Source: Trichobilharzia regenti (taxonomy: Eukaryota > Platyhelminthes > Trematoda > Strigeidida > Schistosomatidae). Taken from it: a DNA stretch of 64,000 nt. Of this stretch, positions 21,601 to 34,183 are shown in pieces. A model generated the notes under the pieces. It was not told the origin of the DNA. It worked only from the letters and a program-made list of their open reading frames with translations, and did not search any database. Where the stretch lies: assembly GCA_944472135.2 (NCBI GenBank), contig OX235262.1, positions 60,174,440 through 60,238,439 of the forward strand. The letters are read 5' to 3'. Position 1 is the first letter of the stretch. Every line of letters begins with the position of its first letter. Both the position numbers and the translations under genes were made by a program.

Positions 21601-22214
21601 AACTATATTAGCACTATGAGTATTACAAAATTATCCTGCCAATAACCTTCATGTAATATTGGTTTTGTGATTGTTTTTTTTGTTCGGTAATATTAAACTG
21701 CCAATCTTTGTTGTAAACGCCGTTATCACCATCCTAAAATTTTTTTCTTATGCATGATTACTCACACTACCGCAACAAACACTGCATTAGTGCTGACAAT
21801 AAAATAAAAACAACAGGAAATGTTTATTTTATGATTGTTTAGTGTAGTTCAATCAAATTGACTGATCATCTTGGCTATAAACATTCTTAAGAACATCTCA
21901 AAACTTCTTGTATGATTATAGCTGTTAGTGTTCACCATGCATACACATATCATAGCTTCCACTACCAAATACTGAAATATTTTTCATTATTGGTGTTTAT
22001 CTTCCTTTCTATTTGGTATTATTATATGCATTTTTTTGTTATTTTTGAGCTTCTTTTTAGTTTTTGTTGTTGTTTTTTTATATTTATTTTTTTGTAATAC
22101 TCCTTTTAAATGTGCGATGAAATTAGATGCAATATTGTAGATATGTGCTGAAAATTCCACACTGTACCACTAATACTATTTCTGGATAAAAGCAAAATTA
22201 TTATTATTATTATT
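18605..22214 (+). mobile_element. CR1/Jockey-type non-LTR retrotransposon, longest copy
   Basis: About 3.6 kb: a short 5' part, one ORF (18644-21442), a 0.77 kb 3' untranslated region and an (ATT)n tail at 22197-22214. It lies in antisense inside a PLE, with the PLE linker to its left and the PLE palm fragment to its right. The 5' boundary is approximate because all copies share the same flank. There is no ORF1. The two PLE flanks overlap by about ten codons in different, diverged versions, so either the target duplication has decayed or two PLE fragments are involved. Confidence 0.9.
18644..21442 (+). pseudogene. CR1-type endonuclease/reverse transcriptase ORF with two in-frame stops
   Basis: One frame of 932 codons interrupted only by TGA at codon 110 (18971-18973) and TAA at codon 614 (20483-20485). 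APE endonuclease: Asn56 in STNCRSLPNK, QET at 85-87, GDFN at 202-205, SDH at 253-255. Reverse transcriptase: FRPTAITSAILKLMEKLL, motif A FLDYTSAFDS (Asp593), motif B GVPQCAVLSP (649-658, with Cys653 where Gly is usual), motif C CADD (679-682, Tyr replaced by Cys). In this family the protein nicks DNA and copies its RNA at the nick. Catalytic residues are mostly kept, but the stops make it non-functional. There is no frameshift, unlike the 40129 copy. Confidence 0.92.
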
Positions 22215-22485
22215 GTCCGTTTCTTATACACACTCATTCTTAGTGTGTGATCTTCCTTACTTGCCAGAGAGAGGTCTCGGAATGTTAAACTGTCATTACT
22301 ATAAGCTGTACTCCAGACACTCATTGAGAATCTTGAACATGTAATTGACTGTGAAGATTTCAATATATAATCAGTTCTATAATGAAAAATGCAAGAATGC
22401 AGGTAATTTTGTGAACACAGATGAGATGGACAGGGAATGAGGAACAACATCGTTTACCAATAAAGAATCTGATAAAGCATTTTGT
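22215..22485 (-). pseudogene. Penelope-like element, RT palm fragment (copy 2)
   Basis: Copy of 15220-15490. One base fewer in TTCTGGATAAAAG, just before the CR1 ATT tail, lets the minus-strand frame read through to 22106. Same LASKEDHTLRMSVYKKRT ending. Confidence 0.75.
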
Positions 22486-24642
22486 ATCCGTGAGCAAGAC
22501 ATTGTACACCGCCGATTGGTCGGACTGTCTGCAGACTCTCTTTAGTGTTATTTGCTTTTATGCGTTTAAAGTTCAGGTAGATTATCTCTCAGCCACCTAA
22601 ATGCGATATATTCACATCACGGATATTTAATGACATGCATTCTACAGGAAAACACCTACCTCAGAAATATCTACGCTACGAGATCCTTCTGACTAAGCGA
22701 AAGTTTGCGTGTGATCAGTGGAATTCTCCACTGAGAAATGCATCACAGAAAGTTTAACTATCTCGAACGCCTTATTCACTGAGCTTATTAACTAGTCACT
22801 ACGCATCAGAGAGTCTTGATACTCGATGAGGAATACACCCAACTTGCAAAACACGTGTCGTATTGAAAGCGACGTCATTCAATTGACCTGGACATTTGCA
22901 TGTGTGCCTATAGGACTCCTGGATGGAAGATATGGGTGATGAATTCCGCCGAAAGGAACAAATTGACTTGTTGGGCGTGGAGTTTGCGAGTCGAAACGAT
23001 TAAAGTTTGTTTAAGGAAGGAGAATACACGATTCTTCAATTAATTAGGGACCAGAAGTGAGGACACAGTTCTGTGAGGATACACTGACCTGATAATAATC
23101 TGGAGTTCTTCGATTTCCACTGCTGAGAATGTAGCTGTGGTGTGGAGATTTAGGTTACCTACTGAGATCTCTACACTGCTCACTGCCTTGTCCCTCTTCT
23201 CTTTCAATTCTACGTTGGAATCTTCAGGAAGATTTTGAAACCACAAGTGTTGAATTCTGTGTATGATTGAAGTGTATGTATGGGTATGTGTGTGTTTGTG
23301 TGTATGTGGCACGATTGAAGGTTGTTTTCTCACACTCTCGTTGCTACACTGCTTAAATCATTTTCCTCAGCATTTCACTGACGCGTGTGAATAAACCTGG
23401 GCGTTCACTTCGACTCATCGTATGCAAAAGAAATGCATGTTGTTGTGAGTTGTATCTTCACTTTGAATCAGTGTCTCTACCTTTCGCTCATCATCGCTAA
23501 TATTACTAGATTCACTTTGAACAGTATTGTGTATTCTGACACAGGTTGTCAAAGAGACATTCGGATACAATTAGATTCACTGAGAATTCGGAAATCGAAG
23601 TGGTTGACGTCGGCAACTGATAGTTGTGCATTCAGTCATTATTAAGAAAATATGCCTACTTTGACCAACCCTCATCCAGCTGATTGAGTCCTCCCTTTCC
23701 TTTGACTAGCTTACACGCATTCCAGCCATAGGTTTTGCATCACACGATCATTTCATTACTACCAGTTCCATTCACCGTTTTCCACATTCCAGGTGAACAT
23801 CAAGAATATCCTCTTTCTTCATGCTATTCATGCATTCTCTCGTCTCATCAGTTGAATGTCACCCAACGAGACCGACATGCTCTATTCTGATCACGAATTG
23901 CATAAGCACAAAAGCTTGAAGCCATATACTTCCATATTTCTCTTCATATTTCCTGATCAGTGATCAAAACTGAGAGCCCCACATCATATGATCATCTTCT
24001 CTGTGCATACTCATTCGTCTCTCTACACCATGCAACTGTTCATGATGTTCACCTCTTCTCTTTGATGTGAAATTATGTGCTCTAAAATTTGTGTAACTCT
24101 TGCTGCATATATCTCTGGAAACATGTTTCCCACATATCCTATCCTTTCCTTTAGTGGGAAATCTTTGCGTCCCACCTCGTTGTGTATTCTCGCTCAAGTG
24201 GTGAGTCAGGGAATCAGGTACATATTTTATGCGTTGGCAAAATAGCTGAGTTTGTAACAGTTCTTCTCTGAAAATGGTGATGGACAAGTACAAAATATTG
24301 GTACGTCTTTGCTCACGCATCATTCCGAAACCACATTTAACAAGGTATTCCAGGGATGGGATGTCTCCTGAGAAAAAATGTGATGCTCCGATTGGTTCCT
24401 TTCTGCGTCAAATACGATTCGGCTGCTCATTTTTCATAGGATCGGATCATTATTCCCTGGTCGGACTAAATTTCATTTGGAAGGCTGATCCACTGAACCA
24501 ATGCTGAAGCCGGAGGTAATCTGATTGACTGACGTTCCAAGCATAAAACGAAATCAAACTAAAACAAACACAACACTGGTTGAAATGAGCGGTCTCTAGA
24601 TACACCGATCAATCAGCGGTGTACAACGTCATGCTCACGGAT
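22486..24642. mobile_element. Element L, copy 2
   Basis: Second copy, 6995 bases downstream of the first as part of a 7.0 kb tandem duplication. Terminal inverted repeats and internal frames are unchanged (23040-23333 minus, 23433-23645 plus, 23964-24323 minus). Only scattered substitutions distinguish it, for example CTCGATGAGG where copy 1 has CTCGATAAGG. Confidence 0.6.
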
Positions 24643-25035
24643 TCACATTACTTTGTGAGGTAATTTACAGGTCACACCTCAAATCACCACGATCATAGAG
24701 ACATTGTCAAGAATAGATCTCGATTCAGACAATTATAACTTGTAAATAAAGATAAAGTAGTCAGAAAAATAATAAAATATTTTAGACAAATATTTAGGGG
24801 AGGGGGGCGAAGTAGTCCGGTGGCGATGGTCAAGATAAGGAAAGTGGCTGTACATATTTCTTCTGAACACAGGTTCGGCTCCTTCAGGTGGCTTCCTGTG
24901 ATTTCATCTCTATGTAGACGACGAACTCGCAAAGCGAAATTCAGATTAGTAGGAATGCGATACATAACTTTAAATGTCGTATTAACGTGAACCTTATGCC
25001 CACCATCTACAAGGTGTGCTAAGATAGAGCTAAGA
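24643..25035 (-). pseudogene. Penelope-like element, GIY-YIG remnant truncated at CR1 joint
   Basis: Same 3' tail and MYRIPTNLNFALRVRRLH region as 17648-18025. The sequence upstream of SILSSILAHLVD is missing; at 25035/25036 it is joined to inverted CR1 within its codons for KSE (AGCTAAGAATTGATTTCAG on the plus strand). The same joint occurs inverted at 63357/63358. Confidence 0.85.
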
Positions 25036-26205
25036 ATTGATTTCAGATTAAATTTGGATGTTTATCTTCCTAAGACCAGATTTATTCTTTGTCTTGTACA
25101 TCCTCTCTTTATCTCTTCGAAGCTTTTTGATATGAGGGGAAGAGAAACGGTCCATTCTTTTGAAAAGTATCTGTTTTGGACAGCATATATCAAGGCAGAA
25201 TTTAAGATAGTCAGTCAAATTGGAAATAGTATCATCAAGTGTGTGTTCGTTGAAAAGTTCCCAGTTTGTGTCATTTAGCATACATCCTAGTTTGAGCACA
25301 TTTTCCTGTGAGTAACACCTTTGCTGTGTTTTCCTGGTCAGATTTGAGAGGATATTAAAGTGAGATCTGCTGTATATCTTAGGTAATATCCGAATAATAC
25401 AATGATCCGAGTTCATTATAGGAGCACGTCTGCGTGCTTCATATATTTCCTCATCATTAATAAACACCAGATCCACAGTTTTATCAAGTCGAGTAGGAAA
25501 TTTAACAATATTGACATGACCTAATGATACAAGGAAAGAGCAATCGCAGCAATTGAAATCTCCAGTGACAACTGATAAAGAGTTTTCAAGATGTGTAACG
25601 GCGAATTCAGTGAATTCATCAACAAAATCAGATAGATCCGAGGCGAAACAGCCAGGAGTAACATAAATGTTTGAGATGAAGACATATTTAAACTTGGATA
25701 AGTCTTTCTGACGGCATTTGACTGTTATGCAATCAATAAAGTCACTAGAGAAAGAAAAACATACATTATTTGAAGTTGACCATTGAGAATGTATGACAGT
25801 TGCAACACCTCCAACTCTTTTCTCTCTGGAGCATAGTCAATCTTGTCTAAACAATATAAAACCATTTAAGGAAACCAGATTGCCATCATAGTGTTCATGG
25901 AGCCATGTTTCTTGTAATGAAACAATCGCCGTATTGTGATAAGTACCAGATGATAAGAGAGACTGGAGATGCATAATTTTGTTAGGAAGTGAACGGCAGT
26001 TTGTACTGACAATAACAGGAATAGTTGTGCGACATAAAGATGTCTGTTTAAGAGCACGTTGCCAACCACCGTGATGTTTTCTCTTAGTTTTATTAGATGC
26101 ATGAAAGTCATATGGTTTGAAACATTTAATGAATAAATTACTGTATTTTATACGATTTGTGATCATATTTTATTAAAATTAAGAATGAAAACATGACTTA
26201 TTAGA
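25036..26205 (-). mobile_element. CR1-type element, 5' fragment, inverted
   Basis: Reverse complement of the first 1.17 kb of CR1: ORF start, the shared TGA stop at codon 110, all APE motifs, and the start of the inter-domain region up to LRKINIQIKSE. It carries the same ACT codon (Thr in DEFTEF) as the 18605 copy, where the 40 kb and 62 kb copies have GCT (Ala). It lies in the inverted end piece of this core. Confidence 0.9.
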
Positions 26206-26210
26206 TGCAA

Positions 26211-26670
26211 CATGTAGATGCACGAAAAGGTAGCCCATGTGTCAAACAGGCCACTAATTAACAAGTCAGTACACTCATTTTTGAGTTTTGCACCCTTTAA
26301 ATGTAAAGGTAACCTGGTAAAGTGTCTGATTCATAGTGCTAGATTATTCTATTCAAATGACTACCTCAATGAGGAGCCTAATATCATTTGAAAATTACTT
26401 AGAAGAACTGGGTGGTATACAGATAAGCACATTGAGAGAAATATGAATTCAGCACTTAGGAGAGTCAGTATGCCAGCATTTCCGAAAAAAACCACTATTC
26501 ATAAAACCGCAGTTCCTCGGTGACACCATCAACGAAACAATGACATAGTGCCTGTAGAATGCAGTGAAAATAGCTTATTATGCAGGAGAGGTAGGTTGTT
26601 TCTTCACAATCACCCCTAATCCACTTTCGAGAAATAAGGATAAACTGCCTAAACTTGCCTCCTCCATGTG
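26211..26670 (+). pseudogene. Penelope-like element, linker fragment (copy)
   Basis: Plus strand. Same content as 10281-10735, from HEKVAHV to KLPKLASSMCT, then joined to the K block without the GIY-YIG domain. The stop in the ISFE/KLL region and a shift before PLFIK break the frame. Confidence 0.8.
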
Positions 26671-27059
26671 TACCTTTGTTAAACACTTTAAACACAGTGT
26701 GTATGTGGTGAGCGAATAAACAGTTGTAAAACAATGTCTTAATATTTGTTTTATGAATCATGATTGGACGAAGTTTTTAAAAACAAAAGATGTTCCTTTT
26801 ATATATAGACCTGTTATGTTAATTTCGATCAATTTCCCTGAAGAAGTTCGGACCAGATTTCCGAACGAAACGTTGGAATTACTCATTTCAATATCGCTGA
26901 GATTTTACAAATATAATTTTTTACAAATGTCTACTTCTCACTCGGCGCCCAAATATTATAGAACTATTCTGTCAAATCTTGACTACAATTCATTCGATTA
27001 AATATTCTAAGCTTAGTAATCTGTTATGACATAGGTCTGTCTAATCAGCGCCTCAATCA
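26671..27059 (+). repeat. K block (+), copy 2
   Basis: Same as 10736-11123. It links the PLE linker to arm R4 and holds the second hammerhead-like motif. The 82-codon frame at 26753-27001 has Thr-Lys and Tyr-Arg where copy 1 has Thr-Arg and Tyr-Lys. Probably non-coding. Confidence 0.6.
26834..26878 (+). ncRNA. Hammerhead ribozyme-like motif (copy 2)
   Basis: Base-for-base identical to 10898-10942: CTGAAGA core, 6 bp stem II, GAAA, minimal stem III, stem I UUCC/GGAA. It lies downstream of and on the same strand as the PLE linker at 26211-26670. Confidence 0.5.
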
Positions 27060-27878
27060 ATCACCTCTGTTCAGTACAAAATGCGACGTGTAAATCACGT
27101 GAAAGCTGCACACTCAGAGTATCGACTAACTGAACAGTGTTTGACGAGGGAGACGTGATGAGCTTTGGTGTCCAGAAAGAAGTGTCACGTGTGCAAACTG
27201 TCTCACCACCATCTGAAATCACTTATTAGACACAACGTTCAAGTTGGAACGTGGTGCATTCACTGTCTCCTGTTGACAAGTATCATGCAATAATGAAACG
27301 ACGATCATCGGAATGTACGACAACGACGAAGTTTGACTAGTGTGTCATGCTTACAATATTGGTTTCTTACATTCGGCTATCTACTTGGGCATCATACAAT
27401 CAGTAGTTGAAAGGACGAACGACATCGAAACACACTTCTACTGCACTGGTAGTGAAAATAACACAAATTATTATGAACAGTTGATATCAGGATGGAAGAC
27501 AAAATCACAACTATGAGTATATTTCAGTCAGTGTACAGAAACAAAGGTGGAAAACATCCTGTAGTGCAATGACTGGTTACAAAATAAGTGCATGTGACAA
27601 TAAGCAGGAGAAATGTCAGAATATATACAGAGCAATAAGTATTTGTTATTTGATTATATCATCAGAATAAAGTTATGGATAAAATTAAAGAGAATGATTC
27701 TTCTCTCCTTCATCGAATCACTCGTTTGATTAATATGAGTACAGGTGTGAGACAATCAATCTGTGAAAAGAAAGTCAGAACGTGTTCTGCATGCAATGTC
27801 AGGGAATCGGAGGTATTTACAAAGCGAAACCGAAGATAAATGCAGGATTCAACGCTGTATTACTCGGCGACACTGGAA

Positions 27879-28196
27879 TTAGTCTAATCTGAAGAATTTC
27901 TTTAGGTCGAATTCCATTGGTGTGTGTCTCACGCTTTCCAAATATTCATACGCAGTCTGTAGCACCTGCATCGCCTCCTCATTGTAACAATGTCTCCACT
28001 CAGCTTGCAGTTGGCCACCAATATAACACAAGTGTGTTTTCACTGTGCAAACCTTGTCTTGTATGCATTCCATCATGAAATCAATGGTGTTCATATTCAC
28101 AGCATACCTCATTGAGGACAAATCGAATTGGGGATGGAGAGTTGCTGTAGAGAGAATGAGAGGAATGCAGTGAATGTATTTGAGGGAAGGAAACAA
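27879..28196 (-). other. Block I 105-codon frame (R4 copy)
   Basis: Intact copy of the unidentified frame described at 8427-8744, in the opposite orientation. Sequence of the frame unchanged. Confidence 0.35.
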
Positions 28197-28343
28197 TTCT
28201 ACTCCATCATAAAATGCATATCACTCAAATCATCACCTGAACAAAGTATACTTATGGATTGTTTATCGTCTATGAAAAGCGACTCTTGGCAAATTTTCAT
28301 ACATCGATGTATGCATGGAGAGTGATGAATTCAGTTCGTCATG

Positions 28344-28596
28344 ATATTATTTTGGTGTTCGTCGATATGGAACAGGAATCATCACTACCGAATTTCACCT
28401 TCAAATGTCTGGTCAGTTGGCAATGATGACAATACAGGAAGTTATCTCACTTTCGTATGAGGCGGGGAACAGACAGAGGAATCAACCAGCATTCTTCACA
28501 CCAGAGCTGTGTACATATCAGATTACAAATGAATACTTCGATAATGGATTGAAAGGTACACTGGTGCTGGGGTTGATTTACACGAGTGAAGAATGA
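28344..28596 (+). other. Block I 84-codon frame (R4 copy)
   Basis: Copy of the frame at 8027-8278 with a private Val to Gly change (SYEAGNRQRN). This is the only amino-acid change I saw among the six copies. Confidence 0.4.
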
Positions 28597-30583
28597 GGAC
28601 TAATTTCACTGCGTGGAGTGATGTGAAAGTATGCTTGTCATGTCTTTCGACGTTATTTTCTGTTCGTTGAATGGGAGAGGAGTGCAAACCTCCCTTATAC
28701 CTATATCACATTCATCACCGTTGAAGGCATTGATACTAGAGACGGTATTGGAATCGTCCAAGTGAGTTGTGAGTGAATGTATTCAAACATATTTCTATAC
28801 ACATTAATCCACGTGTATGTAGGTTAAGAGACGGTAGGATATTACGCACACACTGATGACCGCTGGACATCACTATTAACGCTAACATGTGGTAAACGTG
28901 TTTCTCGTGGCTCAGCTGGCACAGCGTCCCTCTACTCGACCCGTCGCTACTGATTCAATTCACTGAGATATTCACCCACTCTTCGCGTATCCAATCATCA
29001 CTCTCAACACAGCCATATTAAAAAAAATATTCAAAATATCTCAATGCATCAATTTTACTTCAGCGAAATATATCGAACTCACGATTAAGAATGTCAGCTT
29101 TAGTTACATTCACACATATTTCGAAGTGTTTTATGGGCTCACATTGCGAATGCGTTTCAGTGGATTTACATTCGTTGAAATGACACAATAAAACGATCAC
29201 CTGTGATAAGAAAAACAAACATGAAATGAAATATGTTTGAGGACAATGAGAGAACGTACGCTGAAGCAGACGAATACAGTTTTCGCAGATGAGTTCATTC
29301 TCTCAGTTTTCTAATACACACGACAATGTGAATATACTTCAGATGGTTTACGCCAGTTAACAATTTTCAATATATATATATATATATATATATATCTGTC
29401 TATGTATGAGTAAACAAACCAAGCGGGTCAAATCCACGTAGACATCTTCTTATTGCTAACTAATTAGTAAATTCCATATTTAGTAATTATGCGACTAATA
29501 TAGTGTCTATCAGTTAAGGCAGAAAATGAAGTCATCTATGAAAACTGTATTCATGTGCTTCAGCGTATCTACTACTAGAAGTATATTTAGTAGTAATATC
29601 ACTATCACTATTTTCAGTGTTATTATTAGTATTATCATAATTATCATTATTATTATTATAATTATTATAATTATGGTGACTAATTGCAGAGTAGAAAGGC
29701 ACAATCATGTTATCCAATGGACAACTCATCGTCATGAGTTCATGTTTAAATATGTTTCTGTTAACTATTAATTAATTCTGTATTCTAATTTTAGGCCAGA
29801 TAGGATGTGATGGATTACAATAGTGTTCGCTTAGTTATTCTTTTCTAAATATCACTATGGCTCCTGTTGAATATTCATCACTGAGCCACACTATTATAAC
29901 CATATGTAAAGTTTTGCCTAGTTGCTGATGTATACTTCAATTGGATATCGTCGAACAGTGCTCGACATCATTCTTCGCATCTGATTCACAATCTGCATTT
30001 ATCCACCCTTCAGTGTTCACCAATAACCAGACATGTGTGAACTATCACCACAAAAATCGTTTATGTTCATTTAACATTTCAATTACTCGTGTGGAGCGAG
30101 ATATATAGGTCGTTAGATATGTGTCTCACCTCGAGGAGTAAATTAACACGACCGCGGATGTCTACAAATACGCCTGAATGAGTCAATATGGCGTGTAATA
30201 TTCTATTAGAATCATAACAACAGTTGCTCTATCTCTGTGTCAAGTGGACTATCAGTTATCAAGAAGGTCAAAACATACCTATCTGTAGCTTTGTGTGCCT
30301 TAGTTATTGGCGTTGATAAAGGTCTGGACATTTATACGGATAACCATAATTTTGTTCACGGAATAAACTGATCCATCCAGACTTTTCAGTCTGAACACAA
30401 TTCTTAAACCAACTAATACAAACATCCTTCTGCCTATTCGTAATTTACGCGTGTGTCTCATGTGAATCTCCTCACAACCATCTCTCTCTATTTCCATGTT
30501 TGAAATTTGAAATATTAGAGAGTATTCGTAGGTTACGGAGATGCCTCCAATTGTTTAGCTTTGTCTGAAATTGTTGGTGAGGA

Positions 30584-31164
30584 GTAAATTAACTCGACCG
30601 CGGATGTCTACAAATACGCCCGAATGAATCAATGTGGCATTTAATATTCTTTCATTATGGATGAGATTTTATTTTGATAAATCACACAGTGTTATACAGT
30701 AATATTAACTGATATTATTATCTGATCCATAAAGGTAGTGTACTCTACCACACTGCTCAAGTTGTATACGGATAACGTATAGTATTCTATTCGGGTCACA
30801 AGAATGGTCGATATATCGCGACGTCAAGTGGATTCGCAGTTATCTATGAAGTCGTTAGATGCCTACTAACAAGCTTATATGGCTGTGTCATTAGCGATGT
30901 TAAGGGTCCGAACATTCATATGCATAACCCTAATCTTGTACACAGAAAAACTTATTCATCCACACTTTCAAATCTGGACACCATTCCTAACTCAACTAAT
31001 ACAAACATCCTTCTGCCTATTCGTAATTTACGCGTGTGTCTCATGTGAATCTCCTCACAACCATCTCTCTCTATTTCCATGTTTGAAATTTGAAATATTA
31101 GAGAGTATTCGTAGGTTACGGAGATGCCTCCAGTTGTTTAGCTTTGTCTGAAATTGTTGGTGAG
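30584..31164 (+). repeat. Extra 581 bp A sub-repeat
   Basis: A second version of the A segment running from the GAGTAAATTAA-CGACCGCGGAT motif to GTTGGTGAG. Its first 400 bases are clearly diverged from the neighbouring 30138-30583 version (for example CGCCCGAATGAATCAATGTG for CGCCTGAATGAGTCAATATG); its last 180 are nearly identical. Present inverted at 35358-35938 and absent from the other units. The 90-codon frame inside it is not convincing as coding. Confidence 0.85.
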
Positions 31165-32368
31165 GCGTTTAGGATTTGAATGACCTCACTAACAACGTCT
31201 CCAAAATTGTTTGAGGCATCTCGCCTTCTCGAAATGAGGTATAGTTATTTGATCCATTCTCTTCTTCGATAGAAACAACTCGGAATCGGTGAATGATTGA
31301 TTAACATTCACTCTGCACGACTGCATGCAATTGAACATTGAGCAGAATATTCGTTGTCCTCTTGTGCTAACTTCGCTGGTGTTATTTCATAGATAACAAG
31401 AGCCTATCGATGCAGTGTCATGTTTAGGTTGCATAGGACGTGGTGCAATCTACCACTGATCGGCTGACATAGGTAGTTGGATGCCACTAACAGCAAGCTG
31501 TACCGCCTGCTAGCCACATCGAAATTGCCTGATCACCGATCAGCCATCTCGCTTGATTGATGCTGTGATTTGAACCATGTAGACGGTTCAATTCAGCTCA
31601 GAGAATTTCGTCGATTCCGACCACTCGAAATCTGCCTGGCTATTTGAGCCAACCAGTGACTAGCAAAATCGAAATGACTACAGCTGTTTTTTCGAATGGA
31701 TCTCGTCACGCCGTCTCTCTTGCTTTCTACATCGTCATTCATGGTATGGCTACGGTTTCAGAGTCGCCCACCTTTGTCTAGCTGAGAAATCAGATCAATT
31801 ATTTTCCATCACTAAAGCATCTGTCAATTACTAGTTCACATGCTATCCAAACGCCAAGTCTTTCTCCACATTCTACAAAGTCCCTACACATCAAATTACT
31901 TCATTTATTTCAATCACTTGTGTGTCCAGATTTCTATTTACACATTGGTGTGTGCGTGTGTGTGCGCGTGAATATAAACCACAGTGGATACCTACACAAC
32001 ACACATATATATCACATACATACTGAACAAATTGTCAATTTCAATAAAATATTTGTTGTTACCTTGGAAAGTACAGATAGTAAGGATAACAAATTAGGCA
32101 CGGAAAGTTAGTGAAACATATCCGTTTTGTTATTTATTAGTGAAGTCTTTCTATGCCATAGCTATGCCATTACACCTCCACATCCATTCAAACATCCGGG
32201 CTTCATCCATATATGCCGAGTCTGTGCAGTTAAAAGTTCTTGATATAAAATATGACCATTCTGCAGACACTTGCTCTCTTGGAGCAATAAATATGCAAGC
32301 ACATAACAGGAGAAAACAGTGTTTGTGTGCGCTGACAATGTTTACACGAGTACAGTCACAGCGAATGA

Positions 32369-32969
32369 ATTACCAGTGACTACCGATAGAGAATTCTCAA
32401 GATGATTATCGGTAAAGGCGGTAAATTCATCTGCAAAATTCGATACACCCGAGAGGTAACAGTCAGGTGTGGGGTAAATATTTGAAATGAAATTGTGTTC
32501 ATGCTTTGATCAGTGTGTGCGACGACATTTGACTGTAAAAGAATCAATAGCTAGTCGCTAGAGAATGTAAAACATACATTGTTTGAAAGCTATCACTTGG
32601 GATGTAGGAAAGCTTCAGCCACACCACCAATTTTCTCTTCGGAACTTGGCCGATCTTGTCTGAAAATACGAAATCGTTTGTTGGAACCAGATTTTTGTCA
32701 TTAGGCTCGTTAATTGAAGTTTCCCTTGGGGTGGTTATCGCCTTATCGTGGTGAGTATCAGATGATATGCGAGGATGAGGTTGCACAAACCAGTTGAGAA
32801 GAGAGCGGAAGGTTGTACAGTTGATAACAGGAAACTTAGAACGATGTATAGGTGTGCACTTTAATGCACAATGCCACCCATCATGATGCCTTTCCCTAGT
32901 CTTGTGAGAAACGTTGAAGTCACTTTTTCCGAAACATTCTATGAATTCACGAGAGTGAACAGTGCAATT
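32369..32969 (-). pseudogene. Decayed CR1-like endonuclease region (S2 copy)
   Basis: Same decayed APE region as 3060-3660 with the same frameshifts and lost GDFN, so the decay predates amplification. Confidence 0.85.
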
Positions 32970-33048
32970 TCACGTCATACTTCGATGCATATATACAAGT
33001 AAAACACAATGAATTGGATGAGATGTGCGAATGGAAGCTTAGGAAGCG

Positions 33049-34183
33049 CAACGTTGAAACAGACCGCATCAGACGATGGTCTCGTTTGTTTTTGATGAAT
33101 GTGTGAACATGTTGGCTGCTGAAGGAGATGCTGGTTATCTCATGACAATACCCTCTGTTTAACGGACGACATCTCTCCCGAATATAAGCAATGTGGAGCG
33201 TAGACACAGTTCTTATGCTTTCTTAATTTCATCTGCATTCAAAGGATGTAGGACACTTGGTTCACTAGCCGAATTTAGTGAGTTATAAATCATACTTTAA
33301 AAATCATTAGTTCGAACACTCGTCAGTACAGGAAATTCCAATTACTTCTTGTTCTTCACCACAGGCTGAGGTGATTAGCTTCTTGAATTCATTCAAGTTC
33401 TGAAATCCGTATTCCACCTCCATTTGGTAATGTTTCACTAGTTGTGAAATATAGCTGGAAATGTCATGGGTTGGAGAATTAGTGACGTCCAAAACTGGTG
33501 GTGATGGAACAAAGGTTTTGTTGGCTTTTGGTAGTCCATAAAATCCACGCGCACTGAAGGAGTTTGGTGTTGGTTGAAGCAAAAGGATACTCCGAGTTTC
33601 TCATTTCTTCACTTCAACAGTATGCTTGTTTCGAGCGTTAATTTATTCGACGTATCCCTTGACACTATTAGGCTGACATTTTACAGCTTTCAGTGTTAGG
33701 TGTTCAATAGCTTCTATCTCGCAATCTGTCTTTGTCTGCTCATGTAGTGACAATTGATTTACATTTTTTGTGGTTGTGCTAATGCATGTTGTCCACTTTC
33801 GAAAATATTTGACCTATTCGGCTTCTGAGTCAGTAGTGAGGCAGAAATTTGACTCTTATTACATTTGTCACTTCAGGTATCTCACAATCAAACGAGGACT
33901 TGATAGCTGGATTTATCGCGAAGGCTCGTAATCGTCTCTTACTGATACTAAAACTAACTCCTTTCTTATAGAGTGACAGTTCACAGGGAGATCGAATCCT
34001 GTTAGAGAAATCAGCCATCACTTTATTCGTATTCGAAGGATATTTAGATTTAGAACATCGTGGAACTTTCGACTTGTTTCCTTTCCGATTATTGAAGATA
34101 AAATTGTTCTTCACTCTCGCTAACCTTATCAGTGGAAGTCTTTGACTGTGGTGTAACCAAGGGTGATAAGATTTCACCAGCAT
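33049..34183 (-). pseudogene. Decayed PLE 5' part (S2 copy)
   Basis: Same as 3740-4875. One base shorter near 33583 (an A run), and Phe to Ser in NSFSARGFYGLPK. YGLPKANK and the ELCLRST region are retained. Confidence 0.85.

Larger units (their letters stand above)
27060..31990 (+). repeat. Palindrome arm R4 (I and long A, 4931 bp)
   Basis: Left arm of the most regular palindrome; its reverse complement is R5 (34528-39463). It is about 580 bp longer than R6 because A carries a second, partly diverged sub-repeat at 30584-31164. Differences from R5 are few by eye. Mostly nothing recognisable beyond the two block I frames, the tRNA-like boxes and the microsatellites. Confidence 0.94.
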
